A DNA stretch of 64,000 nt from Microtetraspora glauca (GTDB lineage: Bacteria; Actinomycetota; Actinomycetes; Streptosporangiales; Streptosporangiaceae). Positions within the stretch are counted from its first letter, which is position 1, and each line of letters starts with the position of its first letter. Shown piece by piece: positions 35,831 to 44,498 of this stretch. The notes beneath the pieces are model-generated. The model saw only the letters and a program-made list of their open reading frames with translations. It was not told the origin of the DNA and searched no databases. The position numbers and the translations under genes are program-made. The stretch lies in assembly GCA_001570385.1 (NCBI GenBank), contig BBYL01000020.1, forward strand, positions 149,629 to 213,628, read 5' to 3'.

Positions 35831-36799
35831 ATGGAGCCATATACCCCCGCGACCCGTCGTGTCCTGGTTGCCAAGCCGCGCGGCTATTGCGCGGGAGTGG
35901 ACCGAGCTGTCGAGGCCGTGGAGAAGGCGCTCGACCAGTACGGCGCACCCATCTACGTCCGCAAACAGATCGTCCACAACACCCACGTGGTCCGGACGCT
36001 GGAGGCGCGTGGCGCGATCTTCGTCGATGAGACGGAGGAGGTGCCCGAGGGCGCGATCGTGGTGTTCTCCGCCCACGGCGTGGCGCCCAGCGTGCACGAC
36101 GAGGCCGCCGAGCGGAGGCTCCGTACCATCGACGCGACCTGCCCGCTGGTCACCAAGGTGCACAACGAGGCCAAGCGCTTCGCGGCGAAGGACTACGACA
36201 TCCTGCTCATCGGCCATGAGGGCCACGAGGAGGTCGAGGGCACGGCGGGCGAGGCTCCCGAGCACATCCAGCTGGTCGACGGCCTCGACGGCGTCGGAGG
36301 GGTCGCGGTGCGTGATCCCGACCGTGTCGTCTGGCTCTCCCAGACGACACTCTCGGTCGACGAGACCAACGAGACCGTCGCCCGGCTGCGCGAGCGCTTT
36401 CCGAACCTGATCGACCCGCCGAGCGACGACATCTGCTACGCCACGTCGAACCGGCAGACGGCGGTCAAGCAGATCGCGGCCGAGTCCCAGCTTGTCATCG
36501 TGGTGGGCTCCACGAACTCCTCCAACTCCAAGCGCCTGGTCGAGGTGGCCAAGGACTACGGCGCCGCCGCGTCCTACCTCGTGGACGACGCCTCCTTCAT
36601 CCAGGACGAGTGGCTCGACGGCGTGACCACGGTCGGCGTCACGAGCGGCGCGTCGGTCCCCGAGGAACTGGTCGACGGCGTCCTGCGAAGGCTCGCCGAG
36701 CACGGCTTCACCGATGTCGAGGAGGTCGAGTCCGTGAAGGAGAGCATGCGGTTCGCCCTTCCCCACGAGCTCCGCCGGGACCTGCGCGCCTCGTCCTAG
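35831..36799 (+). CDS. ispH: 4-hydroxy-3-methylbut-2-enyl diphosphate reductase
   Basis: Last enzyme of the MEP isoprenoid pathway, making IPP and DMAPP; 322 aa. Three cluster cysteines are visible in RGYCAGVDRAVE (near residue 17), DATCPLVTKVH and DDICYATSNRQ; HGVAPSVHD, GHEGHEEVEGT and STNSSNSKRL form the substrate site. ATG 35831. Divergent from the lipid-droplet-type gene, 77 bases apart. Confidence 0.96.
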   Translation: MEPYTPATRRVLVAKPRGYCAGVDRAVEAVEKALDQYGAPIYVRKQIVHNTHVVRTLEARGAIFVDETEEVPEGAIVVFSAHGVAPSVHDEAAERRLRTIDATCPLVTKVHNEAKRFAAKDYDILLIGHEGHEEVEGTAGEAPEHIQLVDGLDGVGGVAVRDPDRVVWLSQTTLSVDETNETVARLRERFPNLIDPPSDDICYATSNRQTAVKQIAAESQLVIVVGSTNSSNSKRLVEVAKDYGAAASYLVDDASFIQDEWLDGVTTVGVTSGASVPEELVDGVLRRLAEHGFTDVEEVESVKESMRFALPHELRRDLRASS

Positions 36800-36981
36800 G
36801 TGCGTTCCACGTACCCGGTCACGTCCCGGGTACGTCCGTGCTCACCGCGCGAGTGATCCACCGGCTTCCTCCCGGCTCCCGTCAGGCCGCCGGGAGGAAG
36901 AGCCGCGACGGCGTGTTCCGCAGCGTTCCGCACGCCGGTGACCGGCCTGGACGCCACGACGCCAATCCCGCAAACGGCCGA

Positions 36982-37071
36982 GCCCATGACGCCGAGCCAC
37001 ACGTCGGCCGAGCCCATGACGCCGAGCCACACGTCGGCCGAGCCCATGACGCCGAGCCACACGTCGGCCGA
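36982..37071. repeat. 30-bp tandem repeat, three perfect copies
   Basis: A 30-base unit beginning GCCCATGACGCCGAGCC is repeated exactly at 36982-37011, 37012-37041 and 37042-37071, preceded by a partial copy. It lies in the gap between ispH and a small membrane-protein gene. The unit is a multiple of three, so every frame reads as a ten-residue repeat, but no frame has a credible gene around it. Confidence 0.9.
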
Positions 37072-37090
37072 GCGGAGGGCGGGGTTCTGG

Positions 37091-37270
37091 TCAGCCGGTC
37101 ACCAGGAGACCGTAAACCTCGAGGAGCCACACCAGCGCCCACAGCAGAACGGCGGCTGAGCGGTGCGCTCCTCGGCCCGTTCCCTCGGCCTGAAAGTCCG
37201 TCAGCACCACGTCGTCCTCCCGGAAGACGGCCCGGAAGCCATCGTCCCTCCCGGCACTAGCGAACGTCAT
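37091..37270 (-). CDS. small single-span membrane protein downstream of tatA
   Basis: 59 aa starting at ATG 37270, overlapping the tatA end by 14 bases. A polar N-terminus (FREDDVVLTDFQAEG) precedes one hydrophobic helix (SAAVLLWALVWLLEVYGLLV) near the C-terminus. Unknown family. Its coupling to tatA is the main evidence that it is real. Confidence 0.45.
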   Translation of the reverse strand: MTFASAGRDDGFRAVFREDDVVLTDFQAEGTGRGAHRSAAVLLWALVWLLEVYGLLVTG

Positions 37271-37658
37271 CGGCCCGCGACGACCCACCCTCGGTACGCG
37301 TACGGCCGGGCTCACCGGCCGCGGGTGCCGTAGGGGTCCCGGGAGGTGCCTGCCGCTGTGTGGAGGGCATCGGCGCCGCGCCGACCGGAGCATCGCCCAC
37401 CGCGGCGGCCGTCACGGCCATCGGAGCATCGGTCGGAACACCGGTCGTCGCGTCGGGCGTCTCGGAGGGCGTCTCGAAGGGCGTCTCGAAGGGCGCCGTG
37501 GCGTCGTTCCGCATCGCCGCGGTCTCGTTCTTGAAGATCCGCAGTGACTTGCCCAGCGCGCGGGCGGTGTCCGGCAATTTCTTGGAACCGAACAGCAGGA
37601 TCACCACGAGCCCCAGGATCAGCAGGTGCCCGGGCTCCAGGCCATTGCGCAGAAACAT
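37257..37658 (-). CDS. tatA: Sec-independent translocase component TatA/TatE-like
   Basis: 133 aa. One N-terminal membrane helix (GHLLILGLVVILLFG), then the family hinge and amphipathic helix FGSKKLPDTARALGKSLRIFK. The C-terminal tail of about 85 residues is Pro/Thr/Ala-rich and unstructured. It forms the pore-like oligomer exporting folded twin-arginine proteins; no tatC is nearby. ATG 37658. Confidence 0.85.
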   Translation of the reverse strand: MFLRNGLEPGHLLILGLVVILLFGSKKLPDTARALGKSLRIFKNETAAMRNDATAPFETPFETPSETPDATTGVPTDAPMAVTAAAVGDAPVGAAPMPSTQRQAPPGTPTAPAAGEPGRTRTEGGSSRADDVR

Positions 37659-37792
37659 CGCGCCCCCATCCGTTCTGTCTTCGCCGGGACACGAGATTCG
37701 GTGATCCGTACCCGCGCGCCAAGTTTGCTACATTGCGCAACTATACAAGCGACGGCTGCTCTGTGGTCGTTCTCCCCGCAGGAGCGATAGGT

Positions 37793-39298
37793 ATGAGGGC
37801 ACCCACCACGGACAGTCGGCGATCATCGGCCGAGCGGCGGCGTGGGGGTGCCCGGAAGCCGTCGCGCGGGCGGCGCATCCTGCTGATCACCCTCGTCACG
37901 GTGGCGTCGCTCGTCGCCGTGCTCGTCGTGGGAGCCGGATGGATCTACTCGCGGCTCGACGCGAGCATCGACACCTTCGACGAGAAGGGGATCGACCGTC
38001 AGCGGCCCGCCGCGACCTTCGCCGGTCAGAACATCCTGGTCATCGGGTCGGACTCGCGGTCAGGAAAGAACAGCAGGCTGGGCGGCGGCAAAGGTGACGT
38101 GGGCCGTTCCGACACCGCGTTCCTGCTGCACGTCTACGCCGACAGGAAGCACGCGGTCGCCGTGTCGATCCCACGCGACACCCTGGTGGACATTCCGCGG
38201 TGCCGCCTGCCCGATGGCACGTGGACCAGGCCGCAGAGCAACGTCATGTTCAACACGGCGTTCACCCTCGGGCTCACCGCGAAGGGCAATCCGGCCTGCA
38301 CGCAGAACACGGTGGAGAAACTGACCGGCCTGCGCGTCGATCACACCGTCGTGGTCGACTTCCAGGGCTTCTCCGCGATGACCAGGGCGGTCGGGGGCGT
38401 GCGGGTCTGCCTGCCCAAGGACGTCTACGAGGGAGACCTCGACCCCAACCTGGGCTCGCGCGGCAGGCTGCTGTTCACCAAGGGACGACAGACCGTGGCC
38501 GGCGTCAAGGCACTGAACTACGTGCGCATCCGGCACGGCATCGGCGACGGCTCCGACATCGGCCGCATCCAGAGGCAGCAGGCGTTCCTCTCCAGTCTGA
38601 TCAGGAAGGTGAAGGCGCAGGGGCTCAACCCGGCCACCCTGCTCCCGCTCGTCGAGGCGGCCGCCGGGTCGATGACCTTCGACCCCGGTCTCGGGTCGGC
38701 CGACAAGCTGTTGTCGTTCGCGATGTCGATGAAGGACATCGACCTGCGCGACACCAAGTTCGTCACCCTGCCCTGGCGCTATCAGGGGGCACGGGTCGCG
38801 ATCGTCCAGTCCGAGGCCCACGCCCTGTGGGCGGCGCTCAGGGCGGACCGCACGATCGACGGTGTGGACGCCAGCGGCAAGGCGCGCCCGTCCGGCCTCC
38901 CGTCCCCCACACCCGCGGCGGCGGTCTCCGGCACGGGGATCAGCGTCACTGTCTACAACGGCACCACGGTCACCGGCCTCGCCGCCCGTGCGGCCGACAG
39001 GCTGACGACCGCCGGGTTCACGGTCACCCGCGTCGCGACCGCCGACTCCCAGAACCACGCCGCCACCCTGATCGAGTACGGCCCCGGCCAGGCGGAGCGG
39101 GCCAGGACCGTCGCGCGCATGTTCCCCGGCGCGAAGTTCCGGCGGGTGACCGATCGCGGGGTCACCGTCATCCTGGGCCGGTCGTACGTGAGGACGCCCG
39201 ACCCCAGTGCCTCCACGCCCGTCGCGCTGCCGACGAGCGTCGCGGGCAAGGCCCGCTCCGCCGCGGACGATGCCTGCTCCAACCTCTCGTACGGCTGA
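37793..39298 (+). CDS. LytR-CpsA-Psr (LCP) family wall-polymer ligase
   Basis: 501 aa. Basic cytoplasmic N-terminus, one membrane helix (LLITLVTVASLVAVLVVGAGWIY), an external LCP domain with NILVIGSDSRSG, DTAFLLHV, VSIPRDTLVDIP and LNYVRIRH, and a C-terminal LytR_C domain (ISVTVYNGTTVTGLAARAAD). LCP enzymes attach wall teichoic acids, arabinogalactan or capsule to peptidoglycan from lipid-linked precursors. ATG 37793 with AGGAG upstream; divergent from tatA by 134 bases, where AT-rich sequence near 37720-37745 probably holds the promoters. Confidence 0.9.
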   Translation: MRAPTTDSRRSSAERRRGGARKPSRGRRILLITLVTVASLVAVLVVGAGWIYSRLDASIDTFDEKGIDRQRPAATFAGQNILVIGSDSRSGKNSRLGGGKGDVGRSDTAFLLHVYADRKHAVAVSIPRDTLVDIPRCRLPDGTWTRPQSNVMFNTAFTLGLTAKGNPACTQNTVEKLTGLRVDHTVVVDFQGFSAMTRAVGGVRVCLPKDVYEGDLDPNLGSRGRLLFTKGRQTVAGVKALNYVRIRHGIGDGSDIGRIQRQQAFLSSLIRKVKAQGLNPATLLPLVEAAAGSMTFDPGLGSADKLLSFAMSMKDIDLRDTKFVTLPWRYQGARVAIVQSEAHALWAALRADRTIDGVDASGKARPSGLPSPTPAAAVSGTGISVTVYNGTTVTGLAARAADRLTTAGFTVTRVATADSQNHAATLIEYGPGQAERARTVARMFPGAKFRRVTDRGVTVILGRSYVRTPDPSASTPVALPTSVAGKARSAADDACSNLSYG

Positions 39299-39355
39299 GC
39301 GAACGCGGGGCCACCCGACCACGGCGGGAAACATGGCGAGACGTGGACCGGGGCG

Positions 39356-42019
39356 CTACGGCCGATCCGCGTGGCGACGCTCGAAGAACGCCTTGGCGGC
39401 ACGGAGTACGACGCCGTAGAGCAGCACGACGATCGCGACCAGCAGGTAGTACGCGAACGGGAGGGTCGTCATGCCCAGAAGCGGAGCGAGCGGCGAGAGC
39501 GGCAGCAGTACGCCCACGATCACGAGGAAACAGACGGCGATCCCGAGCGGGAGGGGAACGTGGCGCCGCCCGCGCAGGACCAGTATCGCCACCCCCTGCG
39601 TGAGCAGGTTCTCGACGAACCACCCGGAGTGGAAGGCGCTCTGACCGGTCACCTGGGCGGACCAGGGCACGGCCGACGCCAGTACCGCGAAGGTGGCCAG
39701 GTCGGCGAGCGCGTTGAGCGGGCCGAAGGCGGCGATGAAACGCGTGAGGTCGCGTGGCCGCAGCCGTGAAGGACGCCGCAGAACGGCGGGATCCGGCCGA
39801 TCGAAGGCGAACGCCAGCTGGGCGGCGTCGAAGCACAGGTTCTGCACCAGGACCTGGGCCGGCAGCATCGGCAGGAACGGCAGGAGCAGTCCGGCCCCGA
39901 GCATCGCGATGACGTTGCCGAGGTTGGAGGAGAGCACGATCCGCAGATAGGTGACGATGTTGCCGGTGCTGCGGCGACCGGCCATGATCGCGTGATCGAT
40001 GGCGGTGAGGTCCTTCGACGCCAGAACCACGTCGGCCGTCTGCCGCGTCACGTGCACGGCGTCACTCGGGCAGATCCCGACATCGGCGGCCCGCAGCGCG
40101 GGAAGGTCGTTGACGCCGTCGCCGAGAAATCCGGTCGTGTGCCCGGCCGCGCGCAGCGCCCGGACGATGCGCGCCTTGTGCTCGGAGGTGCACCGTGCGA
40201 CGACCGTGCTCCGCATGGCGAGCTCGGCCACGGCCGCGTCGGTGAGGCCGTCGATCTGGTCGGCGACGACGACCGTGCCCGGATCGAGGCCGAGATCGCG
40301 ACAGGCGCGGGCGGCGGTGCCCGGATGATCGCCGGTGAGGACCTTCACCGCGACACCGCGGCCGGCGAGGACGGCCAGCGCGTCCTCGGCATGCGGTGTG
40401 AGCGTGTCGCGGAGCCCGACGAAGCCGAGGAAGGTGAGATCGTGCTCGTCGCCGGGGCCGTACGAACCGGGGCGCGCGGGGCGATCCGCGAGCCCGACGG
40501 CGAGCAGCCGAAGGCCCTCCGCGGCCTTCTCCTCGGCGAGACGGCGTATGCGGCCCCGTGCGGCGGCGTCGAGTTCCACCTCCGTGCCGCCGGTCCGCAC
40601 CAGGGTGCAGCGATCCAGCACGTCCTCGGCGGCGCCCTTGACCACCAGGGTGTGCACCGCCGTACGGTCCGGGCTCTGGACGACCGCGCAGGAGCTGCGG
40701 CGCACGGGGTCGAAGGGCAGCGCGGCAACGCCGTCGGACGCGGGCAGGGTGCCCCCGAGCCGCTCGGCGGCGTCGAGGATGGCCTCGTCGAGGGCGTCCG
40801 GGTTGGGGAGATCGGCGAGCTGGAGCGTCCACAGGCTGTTGACGGCCGCCCAGCGGAGGACATCCGGATCGGGCCGGCCGTCCGGGTCGAGGGAGCAGTC
40901 GAGGATGGGCAGATCCTGGGTGAGAGTGCCGGTCTTGTCGGTGAAGAGCACGTGCACCGCGCCGAGATCGTGCAGTGCGGGCAGCCGCTTCACGATCACC
41001 CCGTGGCTTCGCGCGAGGACGGCCGAGCCCCGGGCCAGCGCCGTGGTGACGATCACGGGCAGCATCTCGGGTGTCAGCCCGACGGCCACCGCGATGGCGA
41101 ACGGCAGCGCCTCCAGCCCGCGCCCCCGCAACGCGGCGTTCGTCAGGAGCACGACCGGCGGGATCAGCAGCATGAACCGGATGAGCAACCAGGAGATCCC
41201 GTTCACCGAGCGGTCGAACGAGGACGGCCCGCGTTCTCGCATGCCTCCCCGATGCGCCCCGGCGAACCGGGTGCCCGCGCCGGTCGCCACGACGACCGCG
41301 AAGCCGCTGCCGGACGCCACGCTGCTGCCGTGGAAGCACAGATAGGGCCGGTCGAACAGATCCGTCTCCGCGTCGGCGGGCACGTCGACCGCGTGCTTGG
41401 CGACGGGATGGGACTCACCGGTGAGCGCCGCCTGATGGACGGTGAGACCGCTCGATCGCAGCAGCCGCACGTCCGCGGGGACCAGATCACCCGGACCCAG
41501 CCCGATCACGTCGCCGGGGACGAGATGGTCGACGGGGATCTCCCGCGACACCGGCGCCGCGGTCTCGTCTGCCCGGCGCCGCACCGTCGCGGTGGTGGCG
41601 ACCAGCTCACGGAGCGCGGCCATGGACCGGTCGGCGCGGTGCTCCCCGCCGGAGCGCAGCACGCAGCTGACGACCACGAGTACCAGCACCACGCAGGCGG
41701 TTCCCCACGACGCGATGGCCGCGGACACCAGCCCGAGGCACAGCAGCACCATGGCGAACGGATCGCGCAGGCTGCGCGCGAGACGCCGTAGCCATGAGGC
41801 CGGGCTCCGCGGCGCCACCGCGTTCTCGCCGTACCGCAGCAGGCGGTCCTCGGCGTGCGCCTCCAGCAGACCGCGCGGTCCGCTTCGCATCAGCCGCAGC
41901 ACCTCCAGCGAGGTGAGCTCGGCCACGTCGGTGATGGAGACGTGGTCCGGCGGCCCGCCGTCAGCCTCGGGACCGCCGCGCCGACCGGCGTCGGGCAGGG
42001 ACTCAGGCGCCCAGACCAC
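39356..42019 (-). CDS. mgtA: P-type ATPase, magnesium-import (MgtA) type
   Basis: 887 aa. Motifs in order: actuator TGES (LTGESHPVAKH), phosphorylation DKTGT with Asp361, KGA (LVVKGAAEDVL), TGDHP and GDGVNDLPAL. The C-terminal helix VLVQNLCFDAAQLAFAFDRPD resembles the MgtA/MgtB signature QNLxxDxxQ. About ten membrane helices. It is translated from GTG 42019, overlapping the arsR-type gene by 17 bases. Class P3B pumps take up Mg2+; coupling to an ArsR regulator is unusual and leaves other metals open. Confidence 0.85.
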   Translation of the reverse strand: MVWAPESLPDAGRRGGPEADGGPPDHVSITDVAELTSLEVLRLMRSGPRGLLEAHAEDRLLRYGENAVAPRSPASWLRRLARSLRDPFAMVLLCLGLVSAAIASWGTACVVLVLVVVSCVLRSGGEHRADRSMAALRELVATTATVRRRADETAAPVSREIPVDHLVPGDVIGLGPGDLVPADVRLLRSSGLTVHQAALTGESHPVAKHAVDVPADAETDLFDRPYLCFHGSSVASGSGFAVVVATGAGTRFAGAHRGGMRERGPSSFDRSVNGISWLLIRFMLLIPPVVLLTNAALRGRGLEALPFAIAVAVGLTPEMLPVIVTTALARGSAVLARSHGVIVKRLPALHDLGAVHVLFTDKTGTLTQDLPILDCSLDPDGRPDPDVLRWAAVNSLWTLQLADLPNPDALDEAILDAAERLGGTLPASDGVAALPFDPVRRSSCAVVQSPDRTAVHTLVVKGAAEDVLDRCTLVRTGGTEVELDAAARGRIRRLAEEKAAEGLRLLAVGLADRPARPGSYGPGDEHDLTFLGFVGLRDTLTPHAEDALAVLAGRGVAVKVLTGDHPGTAARACRDLGLDPGTVVVADQIDGLTDAAVAELAMRSTVVARCTSEHKARIVRALRAAGHTTGFLGDGVNDLPALRAADVGICPSDAVHVTRQTADVVLASKDLTAIDHAIMAGRRSTGNIVTYLRIVLSSNLGNVIAMLGAGLLLPFLPMLPAQVLVQNLCFDAAQLAFAFDRPDPAVLRRPSRLRPRDLTRFIAAFGPLNALADLATFAVLASAVPWSAQVTGQSAFHSGWFVENLLTQGVAILVLRGRRHVPLPLGIAVCFLVIVGVLLPLSPLAPLLGMTTLPFAYYLLVAIVVLLYGVVLRAAKAFFERRHADRP

Positions 42020-42353
42020 GGACGTGCCTCGACGCCTCCCCGCGGTCGGCCAGCCGCCCGACCAGCCACCGGACCATGGTCACAACGTCCTGATCGTGGA
42101 TCAGGTAGACGACCCGGCGCCCCTCGCGCCGCGACCGCACCAGCCCCGCCAGCTTCAACTTGGTCAGATGCTGGCTCACCGCGGGCAGCGCGCCGCCCAC
42201 GCGCTCGGCGAGCCCGCTCACATCGCTTTCGCCCTGGGACAGCGCCCAGACGATCTGCAGGCGCGCGGGCGAGGCCAGCAGCCCGAAGGCCGCGGCGGCC
42301 TCGGTCAGCAGGTCAACGGACGGGCCTTCGAAGTCGCCGCCGCTCGTCGCCAC
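42003..42353 (-). CDS. ArsR/SmtB-family repressor
   Basis: 116 aa from GTG 42353 (GGGAGAG 5 bases upstream). Winged helix: FGLLASPARLQIVWALSQGESDVSGLAERVGGALPAVSQHLTKLKLAGLVRSRREGRRVVYLIHD. No ELCVCDL cysteine motif is present, so an arsenic-type sensor is excluded. The C-terminal His (SRHVRG) and acidic residues might bind metal. ATG 42464 would put a long inverted repeat inside the coding region and is less likely. Overlapping the ATPase gene, it is probably its regulator. Confidence 0.8.
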   Translation of the reverse strand: MATSGGDFEGPSVDLLTEAAAAFGLLASPARLQIVWALSQGESDVSGLAERVGGALPAVSQHLTKLKLAGLVRSRREGRRVVYLIHDQDVVTMVRWLVGRLADRGEASRHVRGLGA

Positions 42354-42392
42354 TGTCGCTCTCCCGTTCACCGAGCACCGTCTGGAACCTGC

Positions 42393-42469
42393 GCGGAATG
42401 GGGCCTTTCCGTATCCGCTGAGGCTCTCACGCTCCGGCGTCGCGGTGCCGTCGGAAAGGCGCATTCCGC
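42393..42469. promoter_or_regulatory. long inverted repeat upstream of the ArsR-ATPase operon
   Basis: GCGGAATG-GG-GCCTTTCC (42393-42410) is mirrored by GGAAAGGC-G-CATTCCGC (42453-42469), with a 42-base loop. It sits 40-116 bases upstream of the chosen arsR-type start. It could be a pair of operator sites or a leader hairpin in the mRNA. Confidence 0.6.
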
Positions 42470-42545
42470 GTGCTCACCGTAGCCTCGCGCCCGACCACTG
42501 ACGACCACGTACGACAGTTGACGACCCGCGTGCGGCCTCTGACGG

Positions 42546-43034
42546 TCAGTCGCGGGCCTCGCCGTACACGCGGGGCTCGAAATAGCCCTCGGGCTCAGGA
42601 TCGAAAGCGGTGTCCTGGCCGCGCCGGGGGCGGGGCACCTCCGCGCGGGTGGCCAGGTTCTCCCGCAGGTCGCGCATGTTCTGCGGGAGGCCGCGCCACC
42701 AGGCGATCCCGAGCACGACCGCCGATCCGCCGAACAGCCACGGCGCGGCGGACGACAGCGAGGTGAACAGCCCCAGCCCCAGCGCCTGGAGCATCGAGGC
42801 GGCCTTCAGCGACCGGACGAACTCGACGAACACCGCCGTCGCGAAGAAGACCAGCGGCGGCGTGACGACGAGGGGGAGCAGGTCACGCGGTTGGACCAGC
42901 AGGACGGCCGCGACACAGCCCACGACGAAAGCCGGTCCGGGCTTGACGATCTGGCCGAGCAACGTGACGACGAGGAGCAGGGTGATGGCTCCCCGGGCCG
43001 TCAACCTGAGCTTTGTCTGATCGGTGCCTCTCAT
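42546..43034 (-). CDS. DUF6542 membrane protein
   Basis: 162 aa with three to four membrane helices (GAITLLLVVTLLGQIV, AFVVGCVAAVLLVQP, VVTPPLVFFATAVFVEFVRSL) and a charged C-terminal tail. It fits DUF6542, found next to rmuC/ychF in actinobacteria. It starts 11 bases below the rmuC stop, so it is in the rmuC operon. Function unknown. Confidence 0.7.
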   Translation of the reverse strand: MRGTDQTKLRLTARGAITLLLVVTLLGQIVKPGPAFVVGCVAAVLLVQPRDLLPLVVTPPLVFFATAVFVEFVRSLKAASMLQALGLGLFTSLSSAAPWLFGGSAVVLGIAWWRGLPQNMRDLRENLATRAEVPRPRRGQDTAFDPEPEGYFEPRVYGEARD

Positions 43035-43045
43035 CGTGGCCCCCT

Positions 43046-44326
43046 TTACGACGAGTCTCGCGCCAACTTACCGTTCTGGCCAGGAACAGGAGAGGCGCTT
43101 ACGCGCTCTTCGTCCCCCAACTCCGGAACGGCGGGCAGGCGGGGCGGTTCCTCGACCATGGCCGGGCTCTCCAGCGCGGTGTCCGTGAGGCCGAGGTCGC
43201 TCATCTTCCTGGCGCTCACCAGCACGCGGCTCTCCAGCGAGCCGACCGTCCTGTTGTACGCGGTGACGGTCCGGGACAGCGCCCGTCCGAGGCCGTCGAT
43301 GTGCCGGCTCAGCCCGCCGAGCCGGTCGTGGAGCTCCTTGCCCAGGTCGAAGACGGCCCGCGCGTTCTCGCTGAGCGCCGCCTGCTGCCAGGCGTACTGG
43401 GCGGTGCGCAACATCGTGATCAGCGTGGTCGGCGTGGCGATGTGCACACGCCTGTTCATGGCGTACTCCAGCAGGCCGGGGTCCCGTTCGAGTGCCGGGG
43501 CGAGGAACGCCTCCCCGGGGATGAACAGGACCATGAACTCCGGCGCGGGGCTGAACGCCTGCCAGTAGGCCTTGGCGGCCAGCCGGTCCACGTGGTCGCG
43601 CAGGTGACGCGCGTGCGCGTCGAGTCGCGCCGAGGCCAGATCCGGGTCGCCCGCCTCCGCCGCCTCCAGGTACGCGGCCAGCGACACCTTCGAGTCCACG
43701 ATGATGTTCTTGCCTCCGCTGAGCCGTACGACCATGTCGGGGCGGACGAGACCGTCGGGAGTGGCCGCGCTGACCTGCTCGTCGAAGTCGCAGAAGCGTG
43801 CCATGCCGGCGATCTCGGCGACCCTGCGGAGCTGCAGCTCGCCCCAGCGGCCCCGTGCCTCGGGCCGCTGGAGTGCCCGGACCAGTGCGGTCGTCTGGCT
43901 CCTGAGCTGCTCGGAGCTCTGCCGTACGAACTCCATCTGCTTGCCCAGCTCGGCGCGGGCGGCGCGGGCGCCGAGCTCGCTCTCGCGCAGCTGGTTCTCG
44001 ACCTTCGCGAGCGTGTCCCTGAGCGGCCCGACCAGGTTCTCGACGGCCTGTCTGCGCTGGTCGAGGTCGCCCGTGGCCTCGGCCCTGGTGGTGTTCAGCC
44101 GGTTCTCCGCGAGTTCGAGGAAGCGCAGGTTGTTGAGATCGAGGGCGCGGGCGCTGATGGCCTGGAACCGTTCCGCGAGCTGCCCCTCGACGTAGGCGAT
44201 CTTGTCCTCGGCCGCCCTTCTTCTCGCCTCCGCTTCGGAGATTCTGGCCCGTGCCAGCAGGAACCCGATCAGGAGCCCTACGGCGATACCTACGGCAAGC
44301 TGCAGGACGAGAGCCACGACATCCAC
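43046..44326 (-). CDS. rmuC: DNA recombination protein RmuC
   Basis: 426 aa. N-terminal membrane helix (LQLAVGIAVGLLIGFLLARA), a coiled coil (about 40-130), and the RmuC nuclease-like domain: GRWGELQLRRVAEIAGM, DMVVRLSGGKNIIVDSKVSLAAYLEA, FIPGEAFLAPAL and ATPTTLITMLRT. It limits recombination at inverted repeats in E. coli. GTG 44326 gives a helix right at the N-terminus; GTG 44317 is possible. Confidence 0.92.
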   Translation of the reverse strand: MDVVALVLQLAVGIAVGLLIGFLLARARISEAEARRRAAEDKIAYVEGQLAERFQAISARALDLNNLRFLELAENRLNTTRAEATGDLDQRRQAVENLVGPLRDTLAKVENQLRESELGARAARAELGKQMEFVRQSSEQLRSQTTALVRALQRPEARGRWGELQLRRVAEIAGMARFCDFDEQVSAATPDGLVRPDMVVRLSGGKNIIVDSKVSLAAYLEAAEAGDPDLASARLDAHARHLRDHVDRLAAKAYWQAFSPAPEFMVLFIPGEAFLAPALERDPGLLEYAMNRRVHIATPTTLITMLRTAQYAWQQAALSENARAVFDLGKELHDRLGGLSRHIDGLGRALSRTVTAYNRTVGSLESRVLVSARKMSDLGLTDTALESPAMVEEPPRLPAVPELGDEERVSASPVPGQNGKLARDSS

Positions 44327-44498
44327 GGTTCGGGATGATCCCAGGCAATCCGGCTCGGGAGGGGGAGGCGCGCGGGTGTCCTCCCGCCTGCCATGCCGGT
44401 CCGGCGGTGCGGGATCCCCGTGACCCGGCCCTCGGCGTAGGGAGCCCCGGCATCGCGTTCGGCTTGTGCGAACAGCGCTCATCACCCAGAGTCGTGTT

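Noticed and set aside
36982..37071. CRISPR-like array
   Set aside because: The 30-bp units are contiguous with no unique spacers and only three copies; no cas genes are near.
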